This document shows positions 25,758 through 33,847 of a DNA stretch of 64,000 nucleotides, piece after piece. Location of the stretch: assembly GCF_002161065.1 (NCBI RefSeq), contig NZ_NFLV01000010.1:58811-122810 (forward strand), given 5' to 3'. Position 1 is the stretch's first letter, and each line of letters opens with the position of its first letter. The notes beneath the pieces are model-generated. The model did no database searches, was not told the origin of the DNA, and saw only the letters and a program-made list of their open reading frames with translations. The DNA comes from Eubacterium sp. An11. Lineage in GTDB: Bacteria > Bacillota > Clostridia > Lachnospirales > Lachnospiraceae. The position numbers and the translations under genes were made by a program.

Positions 25758-26570
25758 ATGAAAGATATTCTGTTTCAAAATGTAAACTTTTCTTACCCAA
25801 ACAATCCACCAGTTCTTGTCTCCATCGATTTAAAAATAAACGGCGGAGAGCAAATTGCAGTAATAGGACACAACGGAACAGGAAAATCTACCTTTGCAAA
25901 ACTGATCAACGGACTTTTGCATCCCTCTGACGGAGTGGTATGGATTGGCGATATGAACACAAAAAACTATACTACCGCCCACATTGCCGCAAATGTTGGT
26001 TATGTATTTCAAAATCCCGATGATCAGATTTTTCATTCCACGGTGGAAAAAGAAATTGGATTTTGTAAAAAAATCATTAGGAAAAAAAGACAAAATATAA
26101 AGGTCCAAATCGAGGAAGCCATCCAAATGACAGGTCTGCAGAAATACAGAGCAGAGAACCCCTTTGACCTGCCCGTATCCATGAGAAGATTCGTGGCCAT
26201 GGCTTCCGTCCTTGCCATGGACCCGGATATTTTAATTTTTGACGAGCCGACCGCAGGACAGGATGCATATGGACGGAACCTATTAAAAAACATTTTTCAG
26301 AAACTAAAAGAAAAAAAGAAAACGGTAATCACTATCTCCCATGACATTGAATTTGTCCTGGAAAATTTTCAAAAACTGATTATCATGGCAAACCGGGGAA
26401 TCCTTTTTTATGGCGAAAGCCAGAATGCCTTACAGACTCCAGAATTATTTCAAACAGCAAATTTGGAATTACCCTATATCAATAAACTCTGCATGGAATT
26501 AGGCCTCCCTTGTACAACAGATCTTGTACAAGCAGCACAGCAAATGTATGATAATTATATAAAAATGTAA
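25758..26570 (+). CDS. ECF transporter ATPase A2 (degenerate ABC signature)
   Basis: A 270-residue ABC ATPase. Walker A GHNGTGKST, Q loop VFQNPDDQIF, Walker B ILIFDEPTAGQD and switch His TISHDIEF are intact. The ABC signature that should read LSGGQ is LPVSMRR, so the second ATP site of the heterodimer lacks its normal gamma-phosphate contact. This resembles asymmetric ABC dimers with one degenerate site. It ends the operon, with a 14-bp terminator hairpin following. Confidence 0.88.
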   Translation: MKDILFQNVNFSYPNNPPVLVSIDLKINGGEQIAVIGHNGTGKSTFAKLINGLLHPSDGVVWIGDMNTKNYTTAHIAANVGYVFQNPDDQIFHSTVEKEIGFCKKIIRKKRQNIKVQIEEAIQMTGLQKYRAENPFDLPVSMRRFVAMASVLAMDPDILIFDEPTAGQDAYGRNLLKNIFQKLKEKKKTVITISHDIEFVLENFQKLIIMANRGILFYGESQNALQTPELFQTANLELPYINKLCMELGLPCTTDLVQAAQQMYDNYIKM

Positions 26571-26632
26571 AAGGGAAGCAGCAAGAAGATTTTATCGTTG
26601 TGAAGACTATATAAATTCTGGTTTTATAGAGC

Positions 26633-26688
26633 AACAAGAGTGTCGCTTAATCATCGAATTTAAAGATTTTGCGACACTCTTGTTTTAG
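26633..26688 (+). terminator. Intrinsic terminator of the ECF operon
   Basis: AACAAGAGTGTCGC (26633-26646) pairs perfectly with GCGACACTCTTGTT (26671-26684), followed by TT. Confidence 0.8.
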
Positions 26689-26691
26689 TTA

Positions 26692-27255
26692 TCACAAATT
26701 ATTCTGTGCTTTCATCTCTTCGATGGCGTCTATCGCTTCTTCTGCGGTGGTGCAGACCCGGAACAAAGACAGCGCCCGTTCCCGGATGAATCCTTTTTCT
26801 GTACATTTCTTCATAAAAACAATCATATCGTCGTAGTAGCCATCTGTATTGTAAATGACGATGGGAGCGTTCTTTCTTCCGAGTTCTGCTAAGGTAAGAA
26901 TCTGAAAGAACTCGTCGAAGGTTCCGATACCGCCGGGAGCGATGATAAAGGCATCGGCGTGGTCTTCCATGACATCTTTCCGTTCACTCATGGTTTCTGT
27001 CCGGATAATTTCAGTACAGTTATTATTGATGATCTCGAATTCATCCATAAAATTTGGTACCACTCCGATGACAGTTCCGCCTTCACGGGCAGCACCCCGG
27101 GCACAGGCCCCCATGACTCCGCTGGCGCCTCCGCCGTATATGATCTGGTGATGACGACGGGCAATTTCTTCTCCGAGCTTCTCCGTTTCTGTGATAAAAA
27201 CGGAATCAATTTTGTTGCTGGCAGCTCCGTATACGCATATTGTCATTTTACCCAT
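26692..27255 (-). CDS. LOG-family protein (TIGR00730; nucleoside 5'-monophosphate phosphoribohydrolase-like)
   Basis: A 187-residue Rossmann-fold protein. It carries the LOG motifs GGGASGVMGA (substrate loop) and PGGIGTFDEF (PGGxGTxxE). LOG proteins in plants and some bacteria cleave cytokinin or AMP-type nucleotides to base and ribose-5-phosphate. The ATG at 27255 has GGAGG eight bases upstream; an extension to 27306 has no site. It is convergent with the nucleoside ECF operon. A role in the same nucleotide economy is possible, though LOG genes are common and often stand alone. Confidence 0.88.
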   Translation of the reverse strand: MGKMTICVYGAASNKIDSVFITETEKLGEEIARRHHQIIYGGGASGVMGACARGAAREGGTVIGVVPNFMDEFEIINNNCTEIIRTETMSERKDVMEDHADAFIIAPGGIGTFDEFFQILTLAELGRKNAPIVIYNTDGYYDDMIVFMKKCTEKGFIRERALSLFRVCTTAEEAIDAIEEMKAQNNL

Positions 27256-27497
27256 AATCAGGACCTCCATTTCTTTTCTGTCTGTCTTAAAGACAGATAC
27301 AGACATTCATACCGAAATTATAACATTCTCATATTTGAAAAACAACCAGAGGGATCATTTTGTTGGGGGCAGAAAGAAAAATCGGAGAGAACAGGCGCCG
27401 CCGTCTGTACATTATTTTTGATGTAATATATAATCGGACGTATTATATAATATGAATTCTCATGTGACAGGTGAAAAGAGAAAATCAGGAGGAAGAA

Positions 27498-29225
27498 ATG
27501 CAGTATACCGTACGGTTTGTGAATCAGAATAAAATAGTAACTGTGGAAGGCGGCACTCTGGCCGGGGCCTGTGAGAAAGCGGGATATCCGCTGAATCTGG
27601 TCTGCGGCGGACGGGGCGTCTGCGGAAAATGCCGGGTGACAGTAAAAAGAAATGGAACGCTGGAAGAGGTATTGGCGTGCCGGGAAATGATAAGAATGGA
27701 CGAGGAGGTTTATCTGGAAGAAAAGGATTATCTCCATGAAAGCAGTGTGTTAACAGAAAGTCAGCTGTCCGGCGTAAGGTTTTCGCCGTCAGTGAAAAAG
27801 GTGTACCGGACGAAAGAAGAACTGATGCCGGAAAGCGGCAAAGCCTTTCTTTCAGGGGTGTCTGTACCGGTGATGCGGAAGTTCGCGAAATTCAGCGCTG
27901 CCCCGGATTTTGAGGGATGTACTTTTGTGTATTATGGGGACCGCATCATCGATGTCCAGGAAGGAGACCGGACAGAGGTCTGCTTCGGAGCGGCGGTGGA
28001 TATCGGGACGACGACGGTGGTCTGTTACCTGTATGACCTGGTGAACGGCCGGCTGATAAAGACGGAATCCGGCGCCAACCGGCAGATTACCCATGGCGCT
28101 GATGTGATCTCCAGAAATATGTTTGCGCAGGAAAGGCCGGATAATCTGAAAGAGATGCAGAGGCTGATCCGGGAGACCGTCAATGAGCTTCTGGATCGGG
28201 CTCTGGAGATGTCGGAGGAAGAGAATCTTTATCATGTGGTTCTCTGTGGGAACAGTACCATGCAGCATTTGTTTTACGGGATCAATCCTGTGAATCTGGG
28301 AAAAAGTCCCTTTGCCAATATTACTGCCAAAGAAATCTTGACCAGCGGTCGGGAAGCGGGACTTCACTGCGCTTCCGAAGGGATGGTGGAATTTCTGCCT
28401 CTGCTGGGAGGATTTGTGGGAGCGGATACGACGGCGGTGCTTTTGACGCTGGAAGAGGATGACAGGAAATATCTGATGGTCGACCTGGGGACCAACGGAG
28501 AAATCGCTGTGGGGAACCATCATGGATTTATGGTGGCGTCCACAGCCTGCGGCCCGGCTCTGGAGGGAGGAAATATTGCCTGCGGCATGCGGGGAGAGAA
28601 AGGAGCAGTGGAAAGCATTTCTCTGGACGATGATCAGGTGACGATTCAGGTGATCGGTGATTCCGCTCCCCGGGGGCTGTGCGGCTCGGCCGTGGTGGAC
28701 GCCGTCGCGGAAATGCGGAAAGTCGGATTGATTGACGATACCGGCCGTCTGCTTTCCGCGCAGGAGTATGAAAAAGAACATCCGGGAAGTTCTTTCTGCC
28801 AGCGGCTCAGGGAAGCAGGAGAGTATAATATGGCCTTTTATTTTGTGGAGGGAGAACATCCGGTGTATCTTTGTCAGAAGGATATCCGTCAGATTCAGCT
28901 GGCCAAAAGCTCCATCTGTTCCGGCTGCCTGGCGCTTCTTGAGGAATATGGCATCACAGCTGATCAGGTGGATACACTGGTGCTGGCGGGGGCTTTTGGA
29001 AATTATATCAATGTGGATCACGCACTGTCCATCGGTCTGCTGCCGCCAGTGGCGAGAGACAAAATCATTTCTGTAGGCAATGGAGCCGGCAGAGGTGTGC
29101 AGATGGTGCTGCTGGATTCCGACAGCAGGAGAAAGCTCGAAAAGATACCGGACATCTGTACGCACAAAGAACTGGCTTCTGATTCCAGGTTTATGGAACT
29201 TTATATTTCAAATATGAATTTCTGA
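27498..29225 (+). CDS. RACo-like ASKHA protein with N-terminal 2Fe-2S domain
   Basis: A 575-residue protein of the DUF4445/ASKHA group. The N-terminal plant-type ferredoxin domain has CGGRGVCGKC plus a later Cys in LACRE, so it can bind one 2Fe-2S cluster. A linker follows, then the ATPase core beginning AVDIGTTTVVCYLYDL, with MVDLGTNGEIA and GAFGNY. In anaerobes RACo reduces cob(II)alamin in corrinoid methyltransferase systems at the cost of ATP. No corrinoid protein or methyltransferase gene is in the window, so its client is unknown. AGGAGG precedes the ATG at 27498. The gene is monocistronic as far as can be seen. Confidence 0.85.
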   Translation: MQYTVRFVNQNKIVTVEGGTLAGACEKAGYPLNLVCGGRGVCGKCRVTVKRNGTLEEVLACREMIRMDEEVYLEEKDYLHESSVLTESQLSGVRFSPSVKKVYRTKEELMPESGKAFLSGVSVPVMRKFAKFSAAPDFEGCTFVYYGDRIIDVQEGDRTEVCFGAAVDIGTTTVVCYLYDLVNGRLIKTESGANRQITHGADVISRNMFAQERPDNLKEMQRLIRETVNELLDRALEMSEEENLYHVVLCGNSTMQHLFYGINPVNLGKSPFANITAKEILTSGREAGLHCASEGMVEFLPLLGGFVGADTTAVLLTLEEDDRKYLMVDLGTNGEIAVGNHHGFMVASTACGPALEGGNIACGMRGEKGAVESISLDDDQVTIQVIGDSAPRGLCGSAVVDAVAEMRKVGLIDDTGRLLSAQEYEKEHPGSSFCQRLREAGEYNMAFYFVEGEHPVYLCQKDIRQIQLAKSSICSGCLALLEEYGITADQVDTLVLAGAFGNYINVDHALSIGLLPPVARDKIISVGNGAGRGVQMVLLDSDSRRKLEKIPDICTHKELASDSRFMELYISNMNF

Positions 29226-29446
29226 CAGATCATCGGGAAATATCTTATAAAATAGGGACAAACAGGGGGTATTCGGCCCGGATATACTCGATTTTTCTTG
29301 CAGTTTCCAGGGTTTGAATATATAATAAATTAACGTGTAATAATTATGTAATAATCTATAACACAAAAGTCAAAAGACAGCGAGGATACCGGCAGGTGCC
29401 GAAGAGGGACGCGGCAGCGGCAGAGCGGTATCTGGAAGGAGTTAAT

Positions 29447-30859
29447 GTGAAAAAAATATTGATGCGTTCGGCTATGCCGTTCGGGGAAGAGAGAAACATT
29501 TCTGAGATTCTCCTTGAGAACCTCATTGGAAATAACACCGGTAATCTGATTTTCCAATCCAGTCTGGCACGGTCAGTGCTGACGGAAGATACGGTGATCA
29601 CCACCATAAGAACAGATCTGATCTATTCGGAGGAACAGGTGGAACGGTGGAATGCAGAGTATGATATGTTTCTGATTCCGCTGGCCAATGCGTTCCGGAC
29701 CACGTTTAAGAAAGAATTAAAGATGCTCACAGATTTAGTGGAGCGTCTGACGATTCCCTGTGTGGTTGTCGGTGTGGGGCTGGCCCGCAGCCTGAAATCC
29801 AACAAGTGGACGTTTCTTCACGATGAGGAATCCACCGCTTTTGTGCGGGCAGTGCTTGATAAGTCCTCCATCATCGGCGTGCGGGGAGAGATCACCGCGG
29901 AGTACTTAAAGCAGAAGGGATTCCGTCCGGAAAAGGATTTTACAGTCATTGGCTGTCCGTCTCTTTATATGTTTGGAGACAGGCTTCCGGAACCGAAGAA
30001 GACAGAGCTTACGCCGGCGTCGAAGGTGACCATGAATTTTAAGGCGGGGCTGCCGGAGAATCTCTATACATTTCTGAGAGAACAGGGTGAAAGATTCGAA
30101 CACTCGGTATTTATTACACAGGTGATCGAGGAGATTCGTATGCTCTACGTGGGTGATCCTTATATAACTGAGGAGAACAGAGAAAAGGTGCCGGCGGATT
30201 ATCCTATGCATTTTGATCATCCCATGATGCGGGATGACCGGATTGTCGGAGTGCTGGACATTGATTCCTGGTTTGATTTTCTCCGACAGCAGGATTTTAA
30301 TTTTGGCAGCCGGATTCACGGCAATATCGCCGCAGTGCTGGCCGGCGTTCCATGTTATATTTATGCCGGGGACTGCCGGGTGAAAGAACTGGCGGACTAT
30401 CATCATATTCCATGTATCACAGCCAATGATCTCACCGGGGATATGGATGTGATTTCCATGTATGAAAAGACCGATTACAGCCGTCTTAAGGATGGTCATG
30501 AAGACCGGTTCAGCCATTATCTGGATTTTCTGGATACCAATAAGGTGCCAAGAATTTCCAGGGAAGCCATGAACGGGGCGGATACCCTGTTTGATCGTAT
30601 GCGCGCCCGGAAGAACAGACTGGACCTGATTCATCCGTTTTCTGTGATCGGAGTGGCAGAGCAGGAAAAACGCCTGGCGGAATATCTTGGAAAATACCGC
30701 AGGGAAAGTATGGAATTACTGCAGAACGCCGATAATCAGAGAAAGAAGGTTGAGGCTCTGCAAAAGGAAAAGGCCGCCCTTCAGAAGGAACTGGCGCAGA
30801 TTAAAGGCAGCCGTTTTTATAAAATGAAAACAAAGTACGATTCTTTCATGAAGCGTTAA
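29447..30859 (+). CDS. Polysaccharide pyruvyl transferase family protein with coiled-coil tail
   Basis: A 470-residue protein of the CsaB/WcaK-type family (PF04230), which adds ketal pyruvate to envelope glycans; some members have other transfer roles. It begins MKKILMRSAMPFGEER, followed by NIGNNTGN-like sequence. Family signatures are the VVVGVGLARS strand, the VRGEITAEYLKQKG segment, GCPSLYMFG, and the C-terminal substrate motif NFGSRIHGNIAAVLAGVP. The last 60 residues are a Lys/Glu/Gln coiled coil ending RFYKMKTKYDSFMKR. It has a GTG start with GGAAGGAG five bases upstream. It sits 161 bases before cysD, in a block that makes PAPS and transfers sulfate, suggesting a shared anionic surface glycan. 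Confidence 0.8.
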   Translation: MKKILMRSAMPFGEERNISEILLENLIGNNTGNLIFQSSLARSVLTEDTVITTIRTDLIYSEEQVERWNAEYDMFLIPLANAFRTTFKKELKMLTDLVERLTIPCVVVGVGLARSLKSNKWTFLHDEESTAFVRAVLDKSSIIGVRGEITAEYLKQKGFRPEKDFTVIGCPSLYMFGDRLPEPKKTELTPASKVTMNFKAGLPENLYTFLREQGERFEHSVFITQVIEEIRMLYVGDPYITEENREKVPADYPMHFDHPMMRDDRIVGVLDIDSWFDFLRQQDFNFGSRIHGNIAAVLAGVPCYIYAGDCRVKELADYHHIPCITANDLTGDMDVISMYEKTDYSRLKDGHEDRFSHYLDFLDTNKVPRISREAMNGADTLFDRMRARKNRLDLIHPFSVIGVAEQEKRLAEYLGKYRRESMELLQNADNQRKKVEALQKEKAALQKELAQIKGSRFYKMKTKYDSFMKR

Positions 30860-30911
30860 TGTTTGTACCGTATGTTAATACCAGAGACGGAGCGGAAACA
30901 CTCTTTCTCTG

Positions 30912-30940
30912 TTGTTATATATTTTTACTATCAATATTTT
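30912..30940 (+). promoter_or_regulatory. Candidate promoter of the cysD operon
   Basis: TTGTTA (30912-30917) and TATTTT (30935-30940) are 17 bases apart. The inferred start lies just before an inverted repeat, GACGCC near 30942 with GGCGTC near 30979. Confidence 0.35.
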
Positions 30941-31020
30941 CTGACGCCGGGTACCGTATGGAATATACAGGAATCCGCAGGCGTCCCGACACCAAAATTT
31001 ATAGAATAGGAGTATGATTC

Positions 31021-31923
31021 ATGAGTGATATGACACATCTTGATGCGTTGGAAGCGGAAGCGATATACATCATGCGTGAGGTTGTAGCAGAATGTGAAAA
31101 ACCTGTAATGCTTTATTCCATCGGAAAAGACTCTTCAGTCATGCTGCATCTGGCACTGAAAGCGTTTTATCCGGAAAAACCGCCGTTTCCGTTCCTTCAT
31201 GTAAATACCACATGGAAGTTTAAGGAAATGATTGAGTTCCGTGATAAAACTGCAAAGAAGTATGGCCTTGATATGATTGAATATATCAATGAGGACGGTG
31301 TAAAAAGGGGCATCAACCCATTTGACCATGGCGCTGCCTATACGGATATCATGAAGACGCAGGCATTGAAGCAGGCTCTGGACAAATATGGTTTTACCGC
31401 GGCTTTCGGCGGCGGCCGGAGAGACGAGGAAAAGTCCCGTGCCAAGGAGCGTATTTTCTCCTTCCGTAATTCCAGCCATGCCTGGGATCCGAAGAATCAG
31501 CGTCCGGAAATGTGGAAGCTTTATAATACGCAGATTCACAAAGGTGAGGAGATGCGTGTCTTCCCGATTTCCAACTGGACAGAGTCAGATATCTGGCAAT
31601 ATATCAAGCGGGAAAATATCGAGATCGTACCGCTGTATTTTGCGGCGGACCGTCCGTTCGTCAGAAGAGACGGCAATATCATCATGGTGGATGATGACAG
31701 AATGCGGTTAAAAGAGGGCGAAAAGATTGAACATGGCATGATCCGTTTCCGTACTCTCGGATGTTATCCGCTGACCGGAGGTATTGAGAGTACAGCAGAT
31801 ACTCTGGACGCCATCATCGACGAAACTCTGAGTGCTGTATCGTCAGAACGTACCAGTCGTGTCATCGACAGTGACGGCGGAGCAGCCAGCATGGAAAAGA
31901 GAAAGAGGGAGGGTTACTTCTAA
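31021..31923 (+). CDS. cysD: Sulfate adenylyltransferase subunit 2
   Basis: Small, catalytic subunit of the heterodimeric ATP sulfurylase that makes adenosine 5'-phosphosulfate (APS) from sulfate and ATP. The 300-residue protein has the PP-loop SIGKDSS near residue 32, [15 protein letters not shown] with the conserved arginines, and VRRDGN. The C-terminal [17 protein letters not shown] is diagnostic for CysD. The length matches the proteobacterial enzyme. It starts seven bases after a short AGGAG site. The large subunit gene begins one base after its stop, so the two are cotranslated. No PAPS or APS reductase gene is in the window. Confidence 0.96.
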   Translation: MSDMTHLDALEAEAIYIMREVVAECEKPVMLYSIGKDSSVMLHLALKAFYPEKPPFPFLHVNTTWKFKEMIEFRDKTAKKYGLDMIEYINEDGVKRGINPFDHGAAYTDIMKTQALKQALDKYGFTAAFGGGRRDEEKSRAKERIFSFRNSSHAWDPKNQRPEMWKLYNTQIHKGEEMRVFPISNWTESDIWQYIKRENIEIVPLYFAADRPFVRRDGNIIMVDDDRMRLKEGEKIEHGMIRFRTLGCYPLTGGIESTADTLDAIIDETLSAVSSERTSRVIDSDGGAASMEKRKREGYF

Positions 31924-31924
31924 A

Positions 31925-33751
31925 ATGAATAGTCTTCTTAAATTTATTACCTGTGGAAGCGTGGACGACGGTAAGTCCACTTTGATCGGACATATGCTTT
32001 ATGACGCCAAGCTGTTATTTGCGGACCAGGAGAAAGCGCTGGAGCTGGATAGCAAGGTGGGTTCCAGAGGAGGAGCCATTGATTATTCCCTGCTGCTGGA
32101 CGGCCTGATGGCAGAGAGAGAACAGGGAATCACCATCGACGTGGCGTACCGTTATTTCACCACGGAACATCGTTCTTTCATCGTGGCAGATACTCCGGGA
32201 CATGAAGAGTACACGAGAAATATGGCGGTGGGCGCCTCCTTCGCGGATCTGGCGGTTATCCTGGTGGACGCCACCCAGGGAGTTCTGGTGCAGACCAGAA
32301 GACATACAAGAATCTGCGCTCTGATGGGTATCAAACATTTTGTGTTCGCAGTCAACAAGATGGACCTGATCCATTATGATGAGAACCGTTTTGATAAGAT
32401 TCAGAAAGAGATCAAGATGATGATGGGAGAATACGATTATAATTCCATCAAGATTCTTCCGGTTTCAGCCACAGAGGGCGACAACGTTACGGTAAAATCC
32501 AGTCATATGCCTTGGTATAAGGGAGAGTCCCTGCTGACTTATCTGGAGAATATCGATGTTCATGAGAATCCTTCTGAGACAGGATTTACCATGCCGGTAC
32601 AGCGTGTATGCCGTCCGGACCGTACTTTCCGTGGATTCCAGGGACAGATCGAGACCGGCGAGATCAGCGTCGGCGATGAGATTACCGCTCTTCCTTCCAA
32701 CGAGAAGGCGGTGGTAAAGGGAATCATCGACAGTGGAAAAGAAGTGGAGACTTCTGATGCCGGTCATGCCGTTACCATTTCTCTGGACAGAGAGGTGGAC
32801 GTTTCCAGAGGCTGCGTGCTGGCGAAAGATACAAAGCCTATTGTCGGCAATCTGTTCACAGCGGAACTGCTCTGGATGGACGATTCCTATCTGGTTGCCG
32901 GAAAGAACTATCTCTTAAAGCTTGGCACCAAGATGGTTCCGGCCGTTGTCATGAATATCAAGTATAAGATTGATGTCAATACAGGAAATGAAGTTCACGC
33001 CGACACGATTTATAAAAATGAGATTGCCGTCTGCGATATCTCCGTTTCCGATAAGATCGTATTCGATAAATTTAAGAAAAATCAGGCGCTGGGCTGTCTG
33101 ATTCTCATTGACCGTATCACAAATATGACCTCTGCCTGCGGCGTTGTGATGCATTCTCTGCGTCGTACCGACAATCTGACCTGGCATGAGATGGATATCA
33201 CCAGAGAGTTCCGTGCACAGCAGAAGGGTCAGCAGCCAAAGACCATCTGGATGACTGGTCTGTCCGGATCCGGTAAGTCCACTCTGGCCAACGAGCTGGA
33301 GAAACGTCTGGTGGCTCTCGGAAAGCACACCATGCTTCTGGATGGAGATAATGTCCGTATGGGGCTTAACAAAAACCTTGGTTTCAAGGAGGCGGACCGT
33401 ATTGAGAATATCCGTCGTATCTCCGAGGTGGCCAAGCTGATGAATGACGCCGGACTGATCGTCATCACATCCTTCATCTCCCCTTACGTGAGAGACCGAA
33501 GAAAGGCAAAAGAGATCATCGGTGAGGACAGCTTCATTGAAGTATATGTAAGCACACCACTGAAAGAATGTGAAAAACGTGATGTGAAGGGCTTATATAA
33601 GAAGGCGAGAGCTGGTGAGATTCCGAACTTTACCGGAATTTCAAGTCCGTATGAAGTGCCGGAGCATCCGGATGTGACCATTGACACCAGCAGTATGCCT
33701 CTGGAAGAGTGCGTGGATGCGCTTCTGAAACAAATTGAGGGACAGATTTAG
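31925..33751 (+). CDS. cysNC: Sulfate adenylyltransferase subunit 1 / APS kinase fusion
   Basis: A 608-residue bifunctional enzyme of the NodQ type. Residues 1-430 are the EF-Tu-like GTPase CysN (GSVDDGKST, the DTPGHEEYTRNM switch, NKMD), which drives APS synthesis by CysD. Residues 440-608 are the APS kinase CysC: P-loop GLSGSGKST, DGDNVR, NLGFKEADRIENIRR, and the FTGISSPYE lid. The kinase turns APS to PAPS, the sulfate donor of sulfotransferases. The start at 31925 is set by the CysD stop and the conserved N-terminus LLKFITCGSVDDGKST; an in-frame start inside cysD is not credible. In rhizobia and Bacteroides such fusions serve sulfation. A sulfotransferase gene follows directly. Confidence 0.96.
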   Translation: MNSLLKFITCGSVDDGKSTLIGHMLYDAKLLFADQEKALELDSKVGSRGGAIDYSLLLDGLMAEREQGITIDVAYRYFTTEHRSFIVADTPGHEEYTRNMAVGASFADLAVILVDATQGVLVQTRRHTRICALMGIKHFVFAVNKMDLIHYDENRFDKIQKEIKMMMGEYDYNSIKILPVSATEGDNVTVKSSHMPWYKGESLLTYLENIDVHENPSETGFTMPVQRVCRPDRTFRGFQGQIETGEISVGDEITALPSNEKAVVKGIIDSGKEVETSDAGHAVTISLDREVDVSRGCVLAKDTKPIVGNLFTAELLWMDDSYLVAGKNYLLKLGTKMVPAVVMNIKYKIDVNTGNEVHADTIYKNEIAVCDISVSDKIVFDKFKKNQALGCLILIDRITNMTSACGVVMHSLRRTDNLTWHEMDITREFRAQQKGQQPKTIWMTGLSGSGKSTLANELEKRLVALGKHTMLLDGDNVRMGLNKNLGFKEADRIENIRRISEVAKLMNDAGLIVITSFISPYVRDRRKAKEIIGEDSFIEVYVSTPLKECEKRDVKGLYKKARAGEIPNFTGISSPYEVPEHPDVTIDTSSMPLEECVDALLKQIEGQI

Positions 33752-33847
33752 ATAAATCCACAGGATAGCGGTACCGGATTCGGCGAAATGCCGGAACCGT
33801 GACTGCTCCTGTACTGATCAAATAAATCTGAGGAAGAGGAAGAACGA

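Noticed and set aside
27852..29165. A 437-codon open frame on the minus strand
   Set aside because: It lies wholly antisense to the RACo-like gene, has no ribosome binding site, and its translation is His/Arg-rich with no domain; a typical shadow of a GC-biased gene.
31832..31924. Upstream start of cysNC inside cysD
   Set aside because: The conserved CysN N-terminus begins right after 31925; the extension is antisense-quality sequence in another frame of cysD.
31021..33751. Assimilatory sulfate reduction operon
   Set aside because: cysD and cysNC are followed by a sulfotransferase and no reductase is in the window; the sulfation reading fits better. A reductase elsewhere in the genome is not ruled out.
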